Shown here: one piece after another, positions 16,959-25,283 of the stretch | Layout of the letters: the number at the start of each line of letters is the position of its first letter | How positions within the stretch are numbered: position 1 is the stretch's first letter | Source: Pseudomonas vancouverensis | GTDB taxonomy: Bacteria; Pseudomonadota; Gammaproteobacteria; Pseudomonadales; Pseudomonadaceae | DNA length: 64,000 nucleotides | Assembly (NCBI RefSeq): GCF_004348895.1 | Contig: NZ_RRZK01000003.1 | Span: 151,510-215,509, forward strand | Reading direction: 5' to 3' | The notes under the pieces: model-generated | What the model saw: only the letters and a program-made list of their open reading frames with translations | What the model was told of the DNA's origin: nothing | Database searches by the model: none | Translations under genes and position numbers: made by a program

Positions 16959-18848
16959 TCAGATCCGGAAGCTGCCCACCAATTGCTTCAAGCGGCTGGC
17001 CTGCTGTTCCAGGTCCGAGCAGGCGCTCAAGGTGAACTGCAGGTTCTGCATGCCTTCCTGGTTCAACATGTTGATCTCGTTGATGTCCATGTTGATCGAG
17101 TCAACCACGGCCGTCTGTTCTTCGGTGGCGGTGGCCACCGACTGGTTCATGCCGTCGATTTCACCGATGCGCTGGGTCACGCTGCCCAGGCGCTCGCCCG
17201 CCTGGTTGGCAATCGACACGCTGTCCTGGCTGTGACGCTGGCTTTCGCCCATGGTGCTGACCGATTCACGGGCGCCGACTTGCAGCTCCTCGATCATGTT
17301 CTGCACTTGCTGCGCCGATTCCTGGGTGCGGTGGGCGAGGTTGCGCACTTCGTCAGCGACCACCGCAAAGCCTCGACCCGCTTCGCCGGCACGCGCCGCT
17401 TCGATGGCCGCGTTGAGCGCCAGCAGGTTGGTTTGCTGGGAGATGCTGGTGATCACTTCCAGAATCTGGCCGATGTTCACGGTCTTGCTGTTCAGCGTTT
17501 CGATGTGCGAACTGGAGGTGACGATCAGGTCCGACAGGCGGTTCATCGCCTCGATGCTGCGATTGACCACCTGCTGGCCGTCTTCGGCCAGGTGGCGGGC
17601 GGAGCTGGCCTGTTGCGAAGCCTGTGCGGCGTTGTGTGCGATTTCCTGAGCAGCAGCCCCCAGTTGATTGATCGCGGCGGCGACGCTGTTGGTGCGGTTG
17701 ACCTGCTCATCCGAATTGGCCATCGAGGAGTTCGAGGCGTTCACTACGCGCAGGGCGACTTCATTGACCTGCTCGGTGGCCGAGGACACTTCGCGGATCG
17801 AGGTGTGAATACGCTCCACGAAACGGTTGAAGGCATTGCCCAAAATACCGAACTCGTCCTGGGTATGAATGACCAGGCGCTTGGTCAGGTCGCCTTCACC
17901 TTCGGCGATATCTTCCATGGCGCGGCTCATGGCCTGCAGCGGTTGCAGCAGCAGGCGAATCAACATGCCCAGCAGGGCAATGATGAAGACCACGGCGAAC
18001 ACGGTGGCCACGACAGCCGAAGAACGGAACTCACTGAGCCTGGAAAACGCCTTGTCTTTGTCGATGGACAGGCCGATGTACCAGTTCACCGACGGCAGGC
18101 CCTTGATCGGGGCGAACGTGACGATGCGGGTCTGGCCATTGGCCTGGACTTCCGTCAGCTCGCCGTTGATCCGTGGCGTACCCTCCGGAAAGAGGTCGCT
18201 GAGGTTCTTCATCTGCATGTTCTTGTCGGGATGGACCAGCACCTTGCCATCGGAACTGACCATGAAGGCGTAACCCGCGCCACCGAGATCGAGCTTGTTG
18301 ATGATGTCGACCAGCGCACCGAAACTCACGTCACCGCCGATCACCCCGAGGGTCTGCCCCGACTTGCGGATGGCTGAGACCATCGAGACCACCAGCGTGT
18401 TGGTGGCCATTTCGACGTAGGGCTCGGTCATGGCGAGATTACTGCTGCCCTCGGCCAGCTTGTACCAGGGGCGAGTGCGCGCATCGTAGCCGTCGGGCAT
18501 CTTCGCATCCGGCAGGATGGCGAACTCGCCTTTGGCGGTCGCGACGTAGGTGCTGGGGAAGCTCGACACCAGGGTTTTCTGTGCCATCAACGTGGTGATG
18601 CTGGGCATCTCCGGGTTCAACGCCGCGTTCTGCGCCAGGTTTTCAATCAGCAAGGTGCGGCCGTCGAACCAGTTCTTGATGTTGGCCGCAGTGACTTCGC
18701 CCATTTCACGGAGATTGCTTTCCAGGTCCTTGCGGATGGCGTTGCGCTGGAGGTAGTCGTTGTACAGCGTGAATAGCGCGAAGGCGACTACCACGATCAG
18801 CGACGCCACAAGCAGGATCTTGTGGCTGAATCGGAGGGTTTTATTCAT
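16959..18848 (-). CDS. Methyl-accepting chemotaxis protein with amino-acid-type dCache domain
   Basis: This 629-residue chemoreceptor has a TM helix at about 11-31, a periplasmic dCache domain and a second TM at about 280-302. A HAMP domain and a signalling domain with the hairpin tip [18 protein letters not shown] follow, then [20 protein letters not shown]. The periplasmic segment [13 protein letters not shown] plus the downstream [10 protein letters not shown] carries the Tyr, Arg, Trp-Tyr and Asp pattern of amino-acid-binding dCache domains (the PctA/B/C and McpG group, also 629-632 residues). Nearness to gabD-gabT suggests GABA as a ligand, but this is inference. Its last bases overlap a 16-base repeat that recurs upstream of the gene. 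Confidence 0.9.
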   Translation of the reverse strand: MNKTLRFSHKILLVASLIVVVAFALFTLYNDYLQRNAIRKDLESNLREMGEVTAANIKNWFDGRTLLIENLAQNAALNPEMPSITTLMAQKTLVSSFPSTYVATAKGEFAILPDAKMPDGYDARTRPWYKLAEGSSNLAMTEPYVEMATNTLVVSMVSAIRKSGQTLGVIGGDVSFGALVDIINKLDLGGAGYAFMVSSDGKVLVHPDKNMQMKNLSDLFPEGTPRINGELTEVQANGQTRIVTFAPIKGLPSVNWYIGLSIDKDKAFSRLSEFRSSAVVATVFAVVFIIALLGMLIRLLLQPLQAMSRAMEDIAEGEGDLTKRLVIHTQDEFGILGNAFNRFVERIHTSIREVSSATEQVNEVALRVVNASNSSMANSDEQVNRTNSVAAAINQLGAAAQEIAHNAAQASQQASSARHLAEDGQQVVNRSIEAMNRLSDLIVTSSSHIETLNSKTVNIGQILEVITSISQQTNLLALNAAIEAARAGEAGRGFAVVADEVRNLAHRTQESAQQVQNMIEELQVGARESVSTMGESQRHSQDSVSIANQAGERLGSVTQRIGEIDGMNQSVATATEEQTAVVDSINMDINEINMLNQEGMQNLQFTLSACSDLEQQASRLKQLVGSFRI

Positions 18849-19053
18849 AACGGGTCGTGTCCACGAAGGCGTTATTGTTGATTGGCACGCGCATGAGCAA
18901 CTAAAAGGCCACCATGCTGCGTTACTGTATCGACCGTCCGAATGAAATACTGAACATTTTTGTTCGTTTTTCTATACGCAGATGTATTTCCGCTGATTTC
19001 GAACGCGCCTTAAAACGTCGGCGCTCAGAAATGCGGAGTCAGGGAAATGCAGA

Positions 19054-19072
19054 TTCGAATCTCGCCTGTTGC
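19054..19072 (+). repeat. Degenerate copy of the tRNA-Arg 3' end
   Basis: The 19 bases ttcgaatctcgcctgttgc match 17 of 19 bases of the tRNA-Arg T-loop to acceptor end (16872-16890). The rest of the tRNA is absent and the T-stem no longer pairs, so this is a fragment, not a gene. A second repeat, cagatcatcagatccg, occurs at 19086-19101 and at 16952-16967. The chemoreceptor gene is thus bracketed by two direct repeats, as in a remnant of integration at a tRNA 3' end. Confidence 0.65.
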
Positions 19073-19076
19073 AATG

Positions 19077-19110
19077 AAAAAGCCTCAGATCATCAGATCC
19101 GAGGCTTTTT
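19077..19110 (-). terminator. Rho-independent terminator after the FadL-type gene
   Basis: The arms aaaaagcctc and gaggcttttt enclose agatcatcagatcc, which can pair further. T-runs occur on both sides. It lies 63 bases after the stop of the outer-membrane protein gene and probably serves it. Confidence 0.8.
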
Positions 19111-19172
19111 GTTCGAGCAAAGATTGGGGTGCCGCAATTGCCATGAAGGCTTGATACGCTGGTTTTTCCTGG

Positions 19173-20489
19173 CTAAAACCGCCACACCGCACCGCCACCA
19201 AACACGTGAATCATCGAGTTGCGGTAGGTGCCGGAAACGGTGTCCCCCGAGCGCGCCTTGGTTTGTTGATCGTCCATGTCGCCCATGTAGATCAGCGTAT
19301 AGCTCATGTGCAGGTCGAGGTCTTTTTCCAGTGCGTAGTTGACGCCGGTTGCGAAGCGCCATGCCGAGTCCATCGGGTTGTCGACAGTGCGATCCTTGTC
19401 GTCCACTGCCGAGGTGTCGTAAGCGACACCGACGTTCCAGCGCCATTTGTTGTCGATCTGGTTCTGCGCGCCGATGGAGACGTGGTAGGTGTCTTTGTAG
19501 GAGCGGTCGACGCTGGTCGACGTCCCTGCGTTATTGGTGTCGACTTCCACACCGATTTTTCCGAATTCGCTCCAGTCTTGCCAGTTCAAGCTGCCCAGCA
19601 GGGTCCAGTGGTCATCGAGTCGATAGGAGGCGCTGGCGAGGACGGTTTGCGGCACGGTCATGTCGACCTTCAACTGGTCGACATCCAGACGATTGAGCGC
19701 GACGTTGAGCAGCGGGTTGGTGATGTGCTTGAGCTCGGGGCTGTCTTTGAATTTCAAGTCGATCTTGCTGGTGTAGGCCAGGCCGAGCTGGGTGCGTTCG
19801 TTGAGTCGATAGAGGATGCCGAGGTTGTAGCCTGTGCCCCAGTCGCCATCCTTGTATCTCAGTTGCCCGTCGGGGGCATTTCCCAGGCCCAGCACGTTGT
19901 TGTTGACCGCCACTTCTGTGCGGTAGTACCCGTACATGAAGCGCGGGCCGCCGCCGATGGATAAGTCATCGGTGACCTTGAAGGCATAAGTGGGCTGAAA
20001 CGACACACCGACAATCGCCGACTCCTGGGTGAAATAACGACCCGCCCAATCGTCGTCGTAGTCCAGGGACAGGCCAAAGTTGCCGTACATGCCGAAACCG
20101 ATGCTGTTGCGATCGTCGACCTGGTGGCTGACGAAAAAACTGGTGCCGGGAAAATAAGGCAGCGGATTGCCGCCGTTGCCGCCGCTAAAAGTATTGTTGC
20201 TGTCCCGGGAAAAGGTGATGTCCCCCAGCATCAACTGGCCATCGACGTTGACTTGCGTGCCCTTGAGCTGACTGATCCCTGCGGGGTTATTCATCAGGAC
20301 ACTCGGGTCGGTAGCCAGCACCGCGGCCCCGGCGTTGGCCAACCCGGCACCTTCCTGGCCGGCCTCATACAGCAGGATGCCACCCGCCCAGGCCGAATGA
20401 GGCAAGGTCGTACAGCCCAGGACGCCGAGCAACGTCAGCCATTGGGGCACCTTTCTGGCGTGAGGAACGTTTTTTTCATGCACAGTCAT
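19173..20489 (-). CDS. FadL/OmpP1-family outer membrane transport protein
   Basis: This 438-residue protein has a signal sequence ending near HSAWA|GGILLYEAGQEGAGLANAG. The N-terminal hatch motif ATDPSVLMNNPAGISQLKG is the FadL-family hallmark (the NPA motif). Alternating beta-strand segments follow, with a terminal aromatic residue (VFGGGAVWRF), as expected for a 14-stranded barrel. FadL proteins carry hydrophobic compounds across the outer membrane; the substrate here is unknown. I start at MTVHEKNVPH, preceded by agga at a suitable distance; an ATG 27 bases earlier lacks a ribosome site. Confidence 0.85.
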   Translation of the reverse strand: MTVHEKNVPHARKVPQWLTLLGVLGCTTLPHSAWAGGILLYEAGQEGAGLANAGAAVLATDPSVLMNNPAGISQLKGTQVNVDGQLMLGDITFSRDSNNTFSGGNGGNPLPYFPGTSFFVSHQVDDRNSIGFGMYGNFGLSLDYDDDWAGRYFTQESAIVGVSFQPTYAFKVTDDLSIGGGPRFMYGYYRTEVAVNNNVLGLGNAPDGQLRYKDGDWGTGYNLGILYRLNERTQLGLAYTSKIDLKFKDSPELKHITNPLLNVALNRLDVDQLKVDMTVPQTVLASASYRLDDHWTLLGSLNWQDWSEFGKIGVEVDTNNAGTSTSVDRSYKDTYHVSIGAQNQIDNKWRWNVGVAYDTSAVDDKDRTVDNPMDSAWRFATGVNYALEKDLDLHMSYTLIYMGDMDDQQTKARSGDTVSGTYRNSMIHVFGGGAVWRF

Positions 20490-20665
20490 GGAGTGGATTC
20501 CTGATTGATCAAGCATCGAACTGACAGGTTATGCAGGCAAATAAGCGAGGCATTGCAAACGCCCCCCAAGCGACAATGGGAGGGTTGAATAAAATAATGC
20601 GAGCCTGAACGGTTAAACCGGTCCAGACGCTGCACTGCTACAGGTTAGTTGAAGATTCGAACTCT

Positions 20666-22171
20666 TCACGGCTCGGTTTTCGTCGGGCTTGCCGCCGACT
20701 TTTCTTCCACCAGTTTGTAGGCCACGTAGTACTTATAGATGTTGCCGACATAATCCACAGTCTCCCGGCCAACCACTTGCGCCGCGGCCTGTTCGACATT
20801 GCCGAACCAGATGTTCTTGTCCAATCCGGACTTTTCCGCCAGTGCGCGGAACTTGCGCAAGTTGCCAGGGCCAGCGTTGTAGGCGGCGAAGGTCATCAGG
20901 GTCTTGTTCATCTGCGTCAATTGCGGATCGTTCAGGTACTTGTCCGCGAGCAGGCGCATGTACTTGCTGCCGGCTTCGATATTCTTGTCGGCGCTCTTGT
21001 CGATACCACCGATGTCCACGGTCGGGTCCTTGGCGGTTTTTGGCAGCATCTGCATCACGCCGACGGCGCCCCTGGGGCTGCGTGCTTTCTGATCGAGCTG
21101 CGACTCCTGAAAACCCTGGGCCATGAGCATCAGGTGATCGAAACCGTAGGTGCTGGCGTGGCGGGTGAAGACTTCCACCATTTCCTGAAACTTCTTCATC
21201 TCGGCTTCGGAAGTGGCGTTGAGCACCCGCGTGCTGCTGTTAGTGACGTACTTGTTCTTCAGGCTGTTGCCGAAGGCGGTGCCGACCTTGTGGGTTTTGA
21301 CGAACTCTGCCAGTTGGCTTTTCAGTTGCGGGCTGTCTTTGCGAATTGCCCAGGCGAACTCGGAGTCATCATGCAGAACAATCTTTTCGTGAATCTTCAT
21401 GTCCTTGTAGAGCGGCGCCCAGATGATCGCGAGATAACGGTCCACCACTGTTGCCTTGAGCAACCCGGCGTTGACCATTTGCAGCAGGTCTTCGGACTCC
21501 AGGTTTTCATCGGCGGCTTTCAGGTCGATGGGCGCCAGGCCTTTTTCCTTGAAGGAGGCGTTCAACGCCTGCAGATGCTCGTAGTAACTGCTGGAAGCTC
21601 GCACGGTGATTTCCTGGCCGGAGAGGTCTTCCAGTTTTTCTATGGGTTTGCTGCCGGGACTGGTCACCAGGATTTCCGGGATGTTCACCGCAAACGGATC
21701 GGAAAAATCGACATCCTTGAGGCGCTCTTCGGTCACGGTAAGCCCACCGGCGGCGATGTCACCGACACCCTGATTCAGTTTGGGCATCAGTTCATTACGG
21801 GCGGTGGGGATGAACATGATCCGCCATTGCATGGATTTTTTTTCGTAGGGCTGGGTCTTGTTCAGCCAGGCTTCGAGGCCCTTGCCGAGCTCGTAGGTCA
21901 GACCTCGCTGACGACCGCGATCCAGTTCGAAAAAGGTTTTGCTGTAGGGCACCAGAACGCGGATCAGCCGGCGCTCGCGCATGCCTTCGAAATCCCCGGT
22001 CCAGTTTTCCGGGATAGGCAGCACCAGGCTTTGCACTTCGGCTTCTTCAGCGGGTGTCAGTTCGACGGCGGGCAACTCGGGTTGCGGGGTGGCGAGGGCT
22101 GCGTTGAGCCAGCACAACATCAGCAGCAGGACTGATTTATGACAGTGACGCCATACAGGGTTCATGTTCAC
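20666..22171 (-). CDS. MltF-like lytic transglycosylase with solute-binding domain
   Basis: This 501-residue exported protein has a signal peptide (HKSVLLLMLCWLNAALA). A type 3 solute-binding domain (about 65-305; GLTVTEERLKDVDFSDPFAV is its hallmark) is followed by an SLT domain (about 345-490). Catalytic Glu is in MAQGFQESQLDQKARSPRGA, with VGVMQMLP and AAYNAGPGNLRKFR behind it. The architecture matches MltF-class enzymes that cleave peptidoglycan under control of the binding domain. The segment is longer before the binding domain than in E. coli MltF and there is no lipobox, so it resembles the second MltF-type protein found in pseudomonads. It is a single gene. Confidence 0.85.
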   Translation of the reverse strand: MNMNPVWRHCHKSVLLLMLCWLNAALATPQPELPAVELTPAEEAEVQSLVLPIPENWTGDFEGMRERRLIRVLVPYSKTFFELDRGRQRGLTYELGKGLEAWLNKTQPYEKKSMQWRIMFIPTARNELMPKLNQGVGDIAAGGLTVTEERLKDVDFSDPFAVNIPEILVTSPGSKPIEKLEDLSGQEITVRASSSYYEHLQALNASFKEKGLAPIDLKAADENLESEDLLQMVNAGLLKATVVDRYLAIIWAPLYKDMKIHEKIVLHDDSEFAWAIRKDSPQLKSQLAEFVKTHKVGTAFGNSLKNKYVTNSSTRVLNATSEAEMKKFQEMVEVFTRHASTYGFDHLMLMAQGFQESQLDQKARSPRGAVGVMQMLPKTAKDPTVDIGGIDKSADKNIEAGSKYMRLLADKYLNDPQLTQMNKTLMTFAAYNAGPGNLRKFRALAEKSGLDKNIWFGNVEQAAAQVVGRETVDYVGNIYKYYVAYKLVEEKSAASPTKTEP

Positions 22172-22267
22172 TCACCGACAAGGCAGAGAGATCGGGGTGC
22201 ATTTGAGTATGGCTAATCGTTGGCCGTTTGCTGCTTCGAAGAGCGGGAAGTTGCAAAGGAGAAGGCA

Positions 22268-22297
22268 TAAAAAAGCGTCCGCCCGAAGGCGGACGCT
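22268..22297 (-). terminator. Rho-independent terminator after the sulfatase gene
   Basis: The 10-base stem agcgtccgcc / ggcggacgct has a four-base loop and is followed by six T residues on the minus strand. It lies 22 bases past the sulfatase stop. Confidence 0.9.
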
Positions 22298-22318
22298 GGT
22301 AAGCGTTTTCTGCTGATC

Positions 22319-23887
22319 TTACTGTTTCATTTTCTCTGCGATTTTCTTGTCAACTTCCTCGCGGATCTGATCGATGCTGAAGCTCGCCGGGCGTTGGCTT
22401 GGCGGGTAATCAACAAAGGTCTGCAGGAAGGCGGCGGCTTTTTGCGTACCCTCGAAGATCAGGTAGTCGTTTTTGGTCAGCCAGTCGTAATACTGGTCAG
22501 ACACGACGTCAGCCCGCTCGTAAGGGTCCATGCGCAAGTTGAACAGTTTCGGTACACGCAGGCAGGTGAACGGTTCACTCCACACCTTCAAGCCACCCGG
22601 CGCCCGTTGTTCGCAGTAGACGAGTTTCCAGTTGTCGTAGCGCATGCCGACCAGGTCGCCGTCATCGCTGAAGTAGTAGAACTCGGTACGTGCACTCTTG
22701 TCGCTCTTGCCGGTCAGGTAATCCAGCTGGTTATAACCGTCCAGATGGACCTTGAAGTTCTTGCCGCCGACGTCCGTGCCTTTGAGCAGACGATCCTTGA
22801 TATCGGTGTCGCCCGCTGCCGCCAGCAAGGTTGGGAACCAGTCCAGCCCGGAGAACATTTGCGTGGAAACGCTGCCTGGTTTGACCTTGCCGGGCCAGCG
22901 GATCATCGCCGGTACACGGTAAGCGCCTTCCCAGTTGGAGTTTTTCTCGTTGCGGAACGGAGTGGTTGCCGCATCCGGCCAGGACCACTGGTTCGGACCG
23001 TTGTCGGTGGTGTAGATCACGATGGTGTTGTCGCCGATCTTGAGGTCATCGACGCTTTTCAGCAGCTTGCCCACGTCTCCGTCGTGCTCGATCATGCCGT
23101 CGGCATAGTCGTTGCCCGGCATGCCGCTTTGGCCTTTCATCGAGTCGCGAACATGGGTGAAGGCGTGCATGCGCGTGGTGTTCATCCACACGAAGAACGG
23201 TTTGTCAGCCTTGACTTGTTTTTCCATAAAACCGATGGCGGCCTGGGTGGTTTCGTCATCGATGGTTTCCATGCGCTTGCTGGTCAGTGCGCCGGTGTCT
23301 TCGATCTTGCCATCGGCGAAACTGTGGATCACCCCGCGAGGCGAGGCAGCCTTGAGGAAGGCTTCGTTATTTTTCGGCCAGTAAGGGCGTTCAGGTTCCT
23401 CTTCGGCGTTGAGGTGGTAAAGGTTGCCGAAGAACTCATCGAACCCGTGATTGGTGGGAAGGTATTCGTCCTTGTCGCCCAAATGGTTTTTACCGAATTG
23501 CCCCGTGGCATAACCACGGGCCTTGAGTGCCTGGGCGATCGTCACATCCCTGGCCTGCAAACCAACCGGAGCGCCCGGCATCCCCACTTTGGACAGCCCC
23601 GTGCGCAGCGGCGATTGCCCGGTGATGAAAGTCGAGCGTCCGGCCGTGCAACTGTTCTCCGCGTAGTAATCGGTGAACTTCATGCCCTCGTGGGCAATTC
23701 GATCAATGTTCGGCGTTTGGTAACCCACCACGCCATCACCGTAGGCACTGATGTTGGTCTGGCCGATGTCGTCGCCGAAGATCACCAGAATGTTGGGTTT
23801 ATCCGCCGCGGTGGCGGCGCCTGATAACGTTATGAGTGAGGCCGCCACGAGGGCGAGTTTGGGTAACCACTTGCGTTTGCGAGTCAT
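22319..23887 (-). CDS. Secreted arylsulfatase (formylglycine type)
   Basis: This 522-residue sulfatase has a signal peptide (LPKLALVAASLITLSGAATA). The metal-binding start is PNILVIFGDDIG, and the sulfatase signature is SCTAGRSTFITGQ. Cys80 of that signature would be oxidised to formylglycine. The motifs GQFGKNHLGDKDEYLPTNHG and YTTDNGPNQWSW are intact. It hydrolyses sulfate esters in the periplasm or outside the cell. The start has a strong ribosome site (aaaggagccagtcga); the frame extends 42 codons further upstream without one. No formylglycine-generating enzyme is next to it, so maturation must come from elsewhere. It would fit a role in sulfur scavenging. Confidence 0.9.
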   Translation of the reverse strand: MTRKRKWLPKLALVAASLITLSGAATAADKPNILVIFGDDIGQTNISAYGDGVVGYQTPNIDRIAHEGMKFTDYYAENSCTAGRSTFITGQSPLRTGLSKVGMPGAPVGLQARDVTIAQALKARGYATGQFGKNHLGDKDEYLPTNHGFDEFFGNLYHLNAEEEPERPYWPKNNEAFLKAASPRGVIHSFADGKIEDTGALTSKRMETIDDETTQAAIGFMEKQVKADKPFFVWMNTTRMHAFTHVRDSMKGQSGMPGNDYADGMIEHDGDVGKLLKSVDDLKIGDNTIVIYTTDNGPNQWSWPDAATTPFRNEKNSNWEGAYRVPAMIRWPGKVKPGSVSTQMFSGLDWFPTLLAAAGDTDIKDRLLKGTDVGGKNFKVHLDGYNQLDYLTGKSDKSARTEFYYFSDDGDLVGMRYDNWKLVYCEQRAPGGLKVWSEPFTCLRVPKLFNLRMDPYERADVVSDQYYDWLTKNDYLIFEGTQKAAAFLQTFVDYPPSQRPASFSIDQIREEVDKKIAEKMKQ

Positions 23888-24225
23888 TCGACTGGCTCCT
23901 TTGCCGGTGGGTCGCTTGGCGCGACTTAACTTTTTTGCAGCGCTTCCTCCCGCGTTAACCATTGCCGGCCAAAGTGCAAAAATGTAGTCAGGCGTCTCGG
24001 CACAAATCGGCAACCTTATCGACGATAGTTCAATCAGGGTTTTTTGTAGGACGCATGACCGAAATTGAGCGTCAATTCACGATCAGTGGTGCCGGACGCG
24101 ATAGATGGATCAGGCAGCAAATGGCCAGCCTTGAGCGCTCAAGGTGCGCAAGTGCCGTATGGGATCTGGGTGTTCAGGCTGAAGGGACTCAGCCCGGGCA
24201 GGGAGCAATCACCGGGTGTGGATGA
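23888..24225. other. Gene-free stretch upstream of the sulfatase gene
   Basis: These 338 bases lie between the sulfatase start and the stop of a small acidic protein gene. They contain a perfect 16-base palindrome, ccttgagcgctcaagg, at 24129-24144, and an AT-rich tract near 24036 (cagggttttttgtagg). Short frames exist in both directions but none has a ribosome site plus protein-like composition. The sulfatase promoter should be here. Confidence 0.55.
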
Positions 24226-24438
24226 TTACTCTGTGGTCCAGTCGAACTCGTCGTACTCATCGTCATCAGCTTCGTCGTCCTCGAGGAATGGCTCCTCCAG
24301 GTCTTCGTCTTCAACGACATCTTCTTCCGGCTGGTTGAGCAGAAAGTCCTTACGGCTCTCGGTGATGGCTCGCCGTAGTTCTTCGCCCTTCTGCGGGCAG
24401 TTGAGCATTTGGGCGATGCGGTCGATCTTTTTTGCCAC
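24226..24438 (-). CDS. Small, strongly acidic conserved-type protein
   Basis: This 70-residue protein has a basic/helical N-terminal half (KKIDRIAQMLNCPQKGEELRRAI) and a highly acidic C-terminal half (from EEDVVEDEDLEEPFLEDD, ending in aromatic residues YDEFDWTTE). No known domain is recognised. I start at the GTG at 24438, because ggagg lies six bases upstream; upstream in-frame codons give no ATG. The acidic tail could mimic DNA or bind a basic partner, but no function can be claimed. Confidence 0.55.
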   Translation of the reverse strand: MAKKIDRIAQMLNCPQKGEELRRAITESRKDFLLNQPEEDVVEDEDLEEPFLEDDEADDDEYDEFDWTTE

Positions 24439-24539
24439 GGCATCCTCCAACGCATCGGCTATGACCTGATAGTGCGCGCTTTCGGCTCAGGATGCCAAAT
24501 CTGCCGAAGGCCGCGCACTTCAGTCTTTCGTGAAAACAA

Positions 24540-25100
24540 TCAACGATGGTAGCGGCGCACAACACTGCTGTTGCGCAGCACATGACCTTTGATTTTTTCC
24601 AGCAGCTGCGCACGGGTCAAGCCGGCCGGCAATGCATCGGGGGCCAGGTCCAGGGCGTAGATCTGGATGATGTAGTGGTGCGCGCTGTCGCCAACCGGTG
24701 GGCACGGGCCGACGTAACCGGTGGTTTTCTTGCTGTTGGTGCCGCCAACACCTTCCAGCCCGGGTTTTGAACCGGCGCCGGACGCAATCTGGTGGGTGCT
24801 GGCCTTGATACCGTAATGCACCCAGTGATCGACACCCTGGCCTTTCTGGCCATCAGGATCGTGCATGACGATGGCATAGCTTTGTGTGGCCGCCGGGCCG
24901 GCGTTCCAGTTCAGCGCCGGGGAAATGTTGTGCCCGCCACAACCAGCGCCGTCGCTCGCGGCGCCGGAGGTGAACAAACGGTCATCGGTGACACCGGGGA
25001 TGTTCAGGGTGAAGCGTTCCTGGGCCTGCGCCGGGAACTGCACGCAAAGGGCCACTGCCAGGGCCGCGAGCCAAGGGTTCAATGAGGTCAATCGGGTCAT
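24540..25100 (-). CDS. YbhB/YbcL family (PEBP/RKIP-like) exported protein
   Basis: This 186-residue protein has a signal peptide (LAALAVALCVQFPAQAQ) and the PEBP core: SPALNWNAGP, SYAIVMHDPD, DHWVHYGI and the C-terminal GPCPPVGDSAHHYIIQIYALD, which is the hallmark anion-binding region. Bacterial members are periplasmic or cytoplasmic phospholipid-binding-like proteins of unclear role. The start MTRLTSLNP is preceded by aaggtgctccgga. The frame runs 43 codons further upstream through non-protein-like sequence that I exclude. Confidence 0.8.
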   Translation of the reverse strand: MTRLTSLNPWLAALAVALCVQFPAQAQERFTLNIPGVTDDRLFTSGAASDGAGCGGHNISPALNWNAGPAATQSYAIVMHDPDGQKGQGVDHWVHYGIKASTHQIASGAGSKPGLEGVGGTNSKKTTGYVGPCPPVGDSAHHYIIQIYALDLAPDALPAGLTRAQLLEKIKGHVLRNSSVVRRYHR

Positions 25101-25283
25101 TCCGGAGCACCTTGTGCGTGTTGGGCCGTCGTCGGCGTGCAAACTATAGCCGGACCTTTCACGCCGTGGCAGCAGGATTTCAGTGAACATTGCGATAAGC
25201 ACGCTGCGAGCGCTTGTGTCACACAGCAAAACGCCCGGCGTCTGCGTTGCGCAGAGGCCGGCTGTTGCAGTCAGCCCCGCGTT

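Larger units (their letters stand above)
18849..19172. other. Gene-free stretch upstream of the chemoreceptor
   Basis: These 324 bases hold the chemoreceptor promoter (an AT-rich part around 18945-18985 with ttttcgtttttct), a degenerate copy of the tRNA-Arg 3' end (19054-19072) and the terminator of the FadL-type gene (19077-19110). The short plus-strand frames here do not look like proteins. Confidence 0.6.

Noticed and set aside
16606..16959. 117-codon minus-strand frame across the tRNA-Arg gene
   Set aside because: It contains [25 protein letters not shown] residues, a known artefact of translating the antisense of a tRNA gene.
19054..19072. Possible second tRNA gene
   Set aside because: Only the T-loop and acceptor 3' end are present; the D-arm and anticodon arm are missing.
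18914..19342. Plus-strand frame over the tRNA fragment and the FadL gene 3' end
   Set aside because: It crosses a terminator and runs into the coding strand of another gene; no ribosome site.
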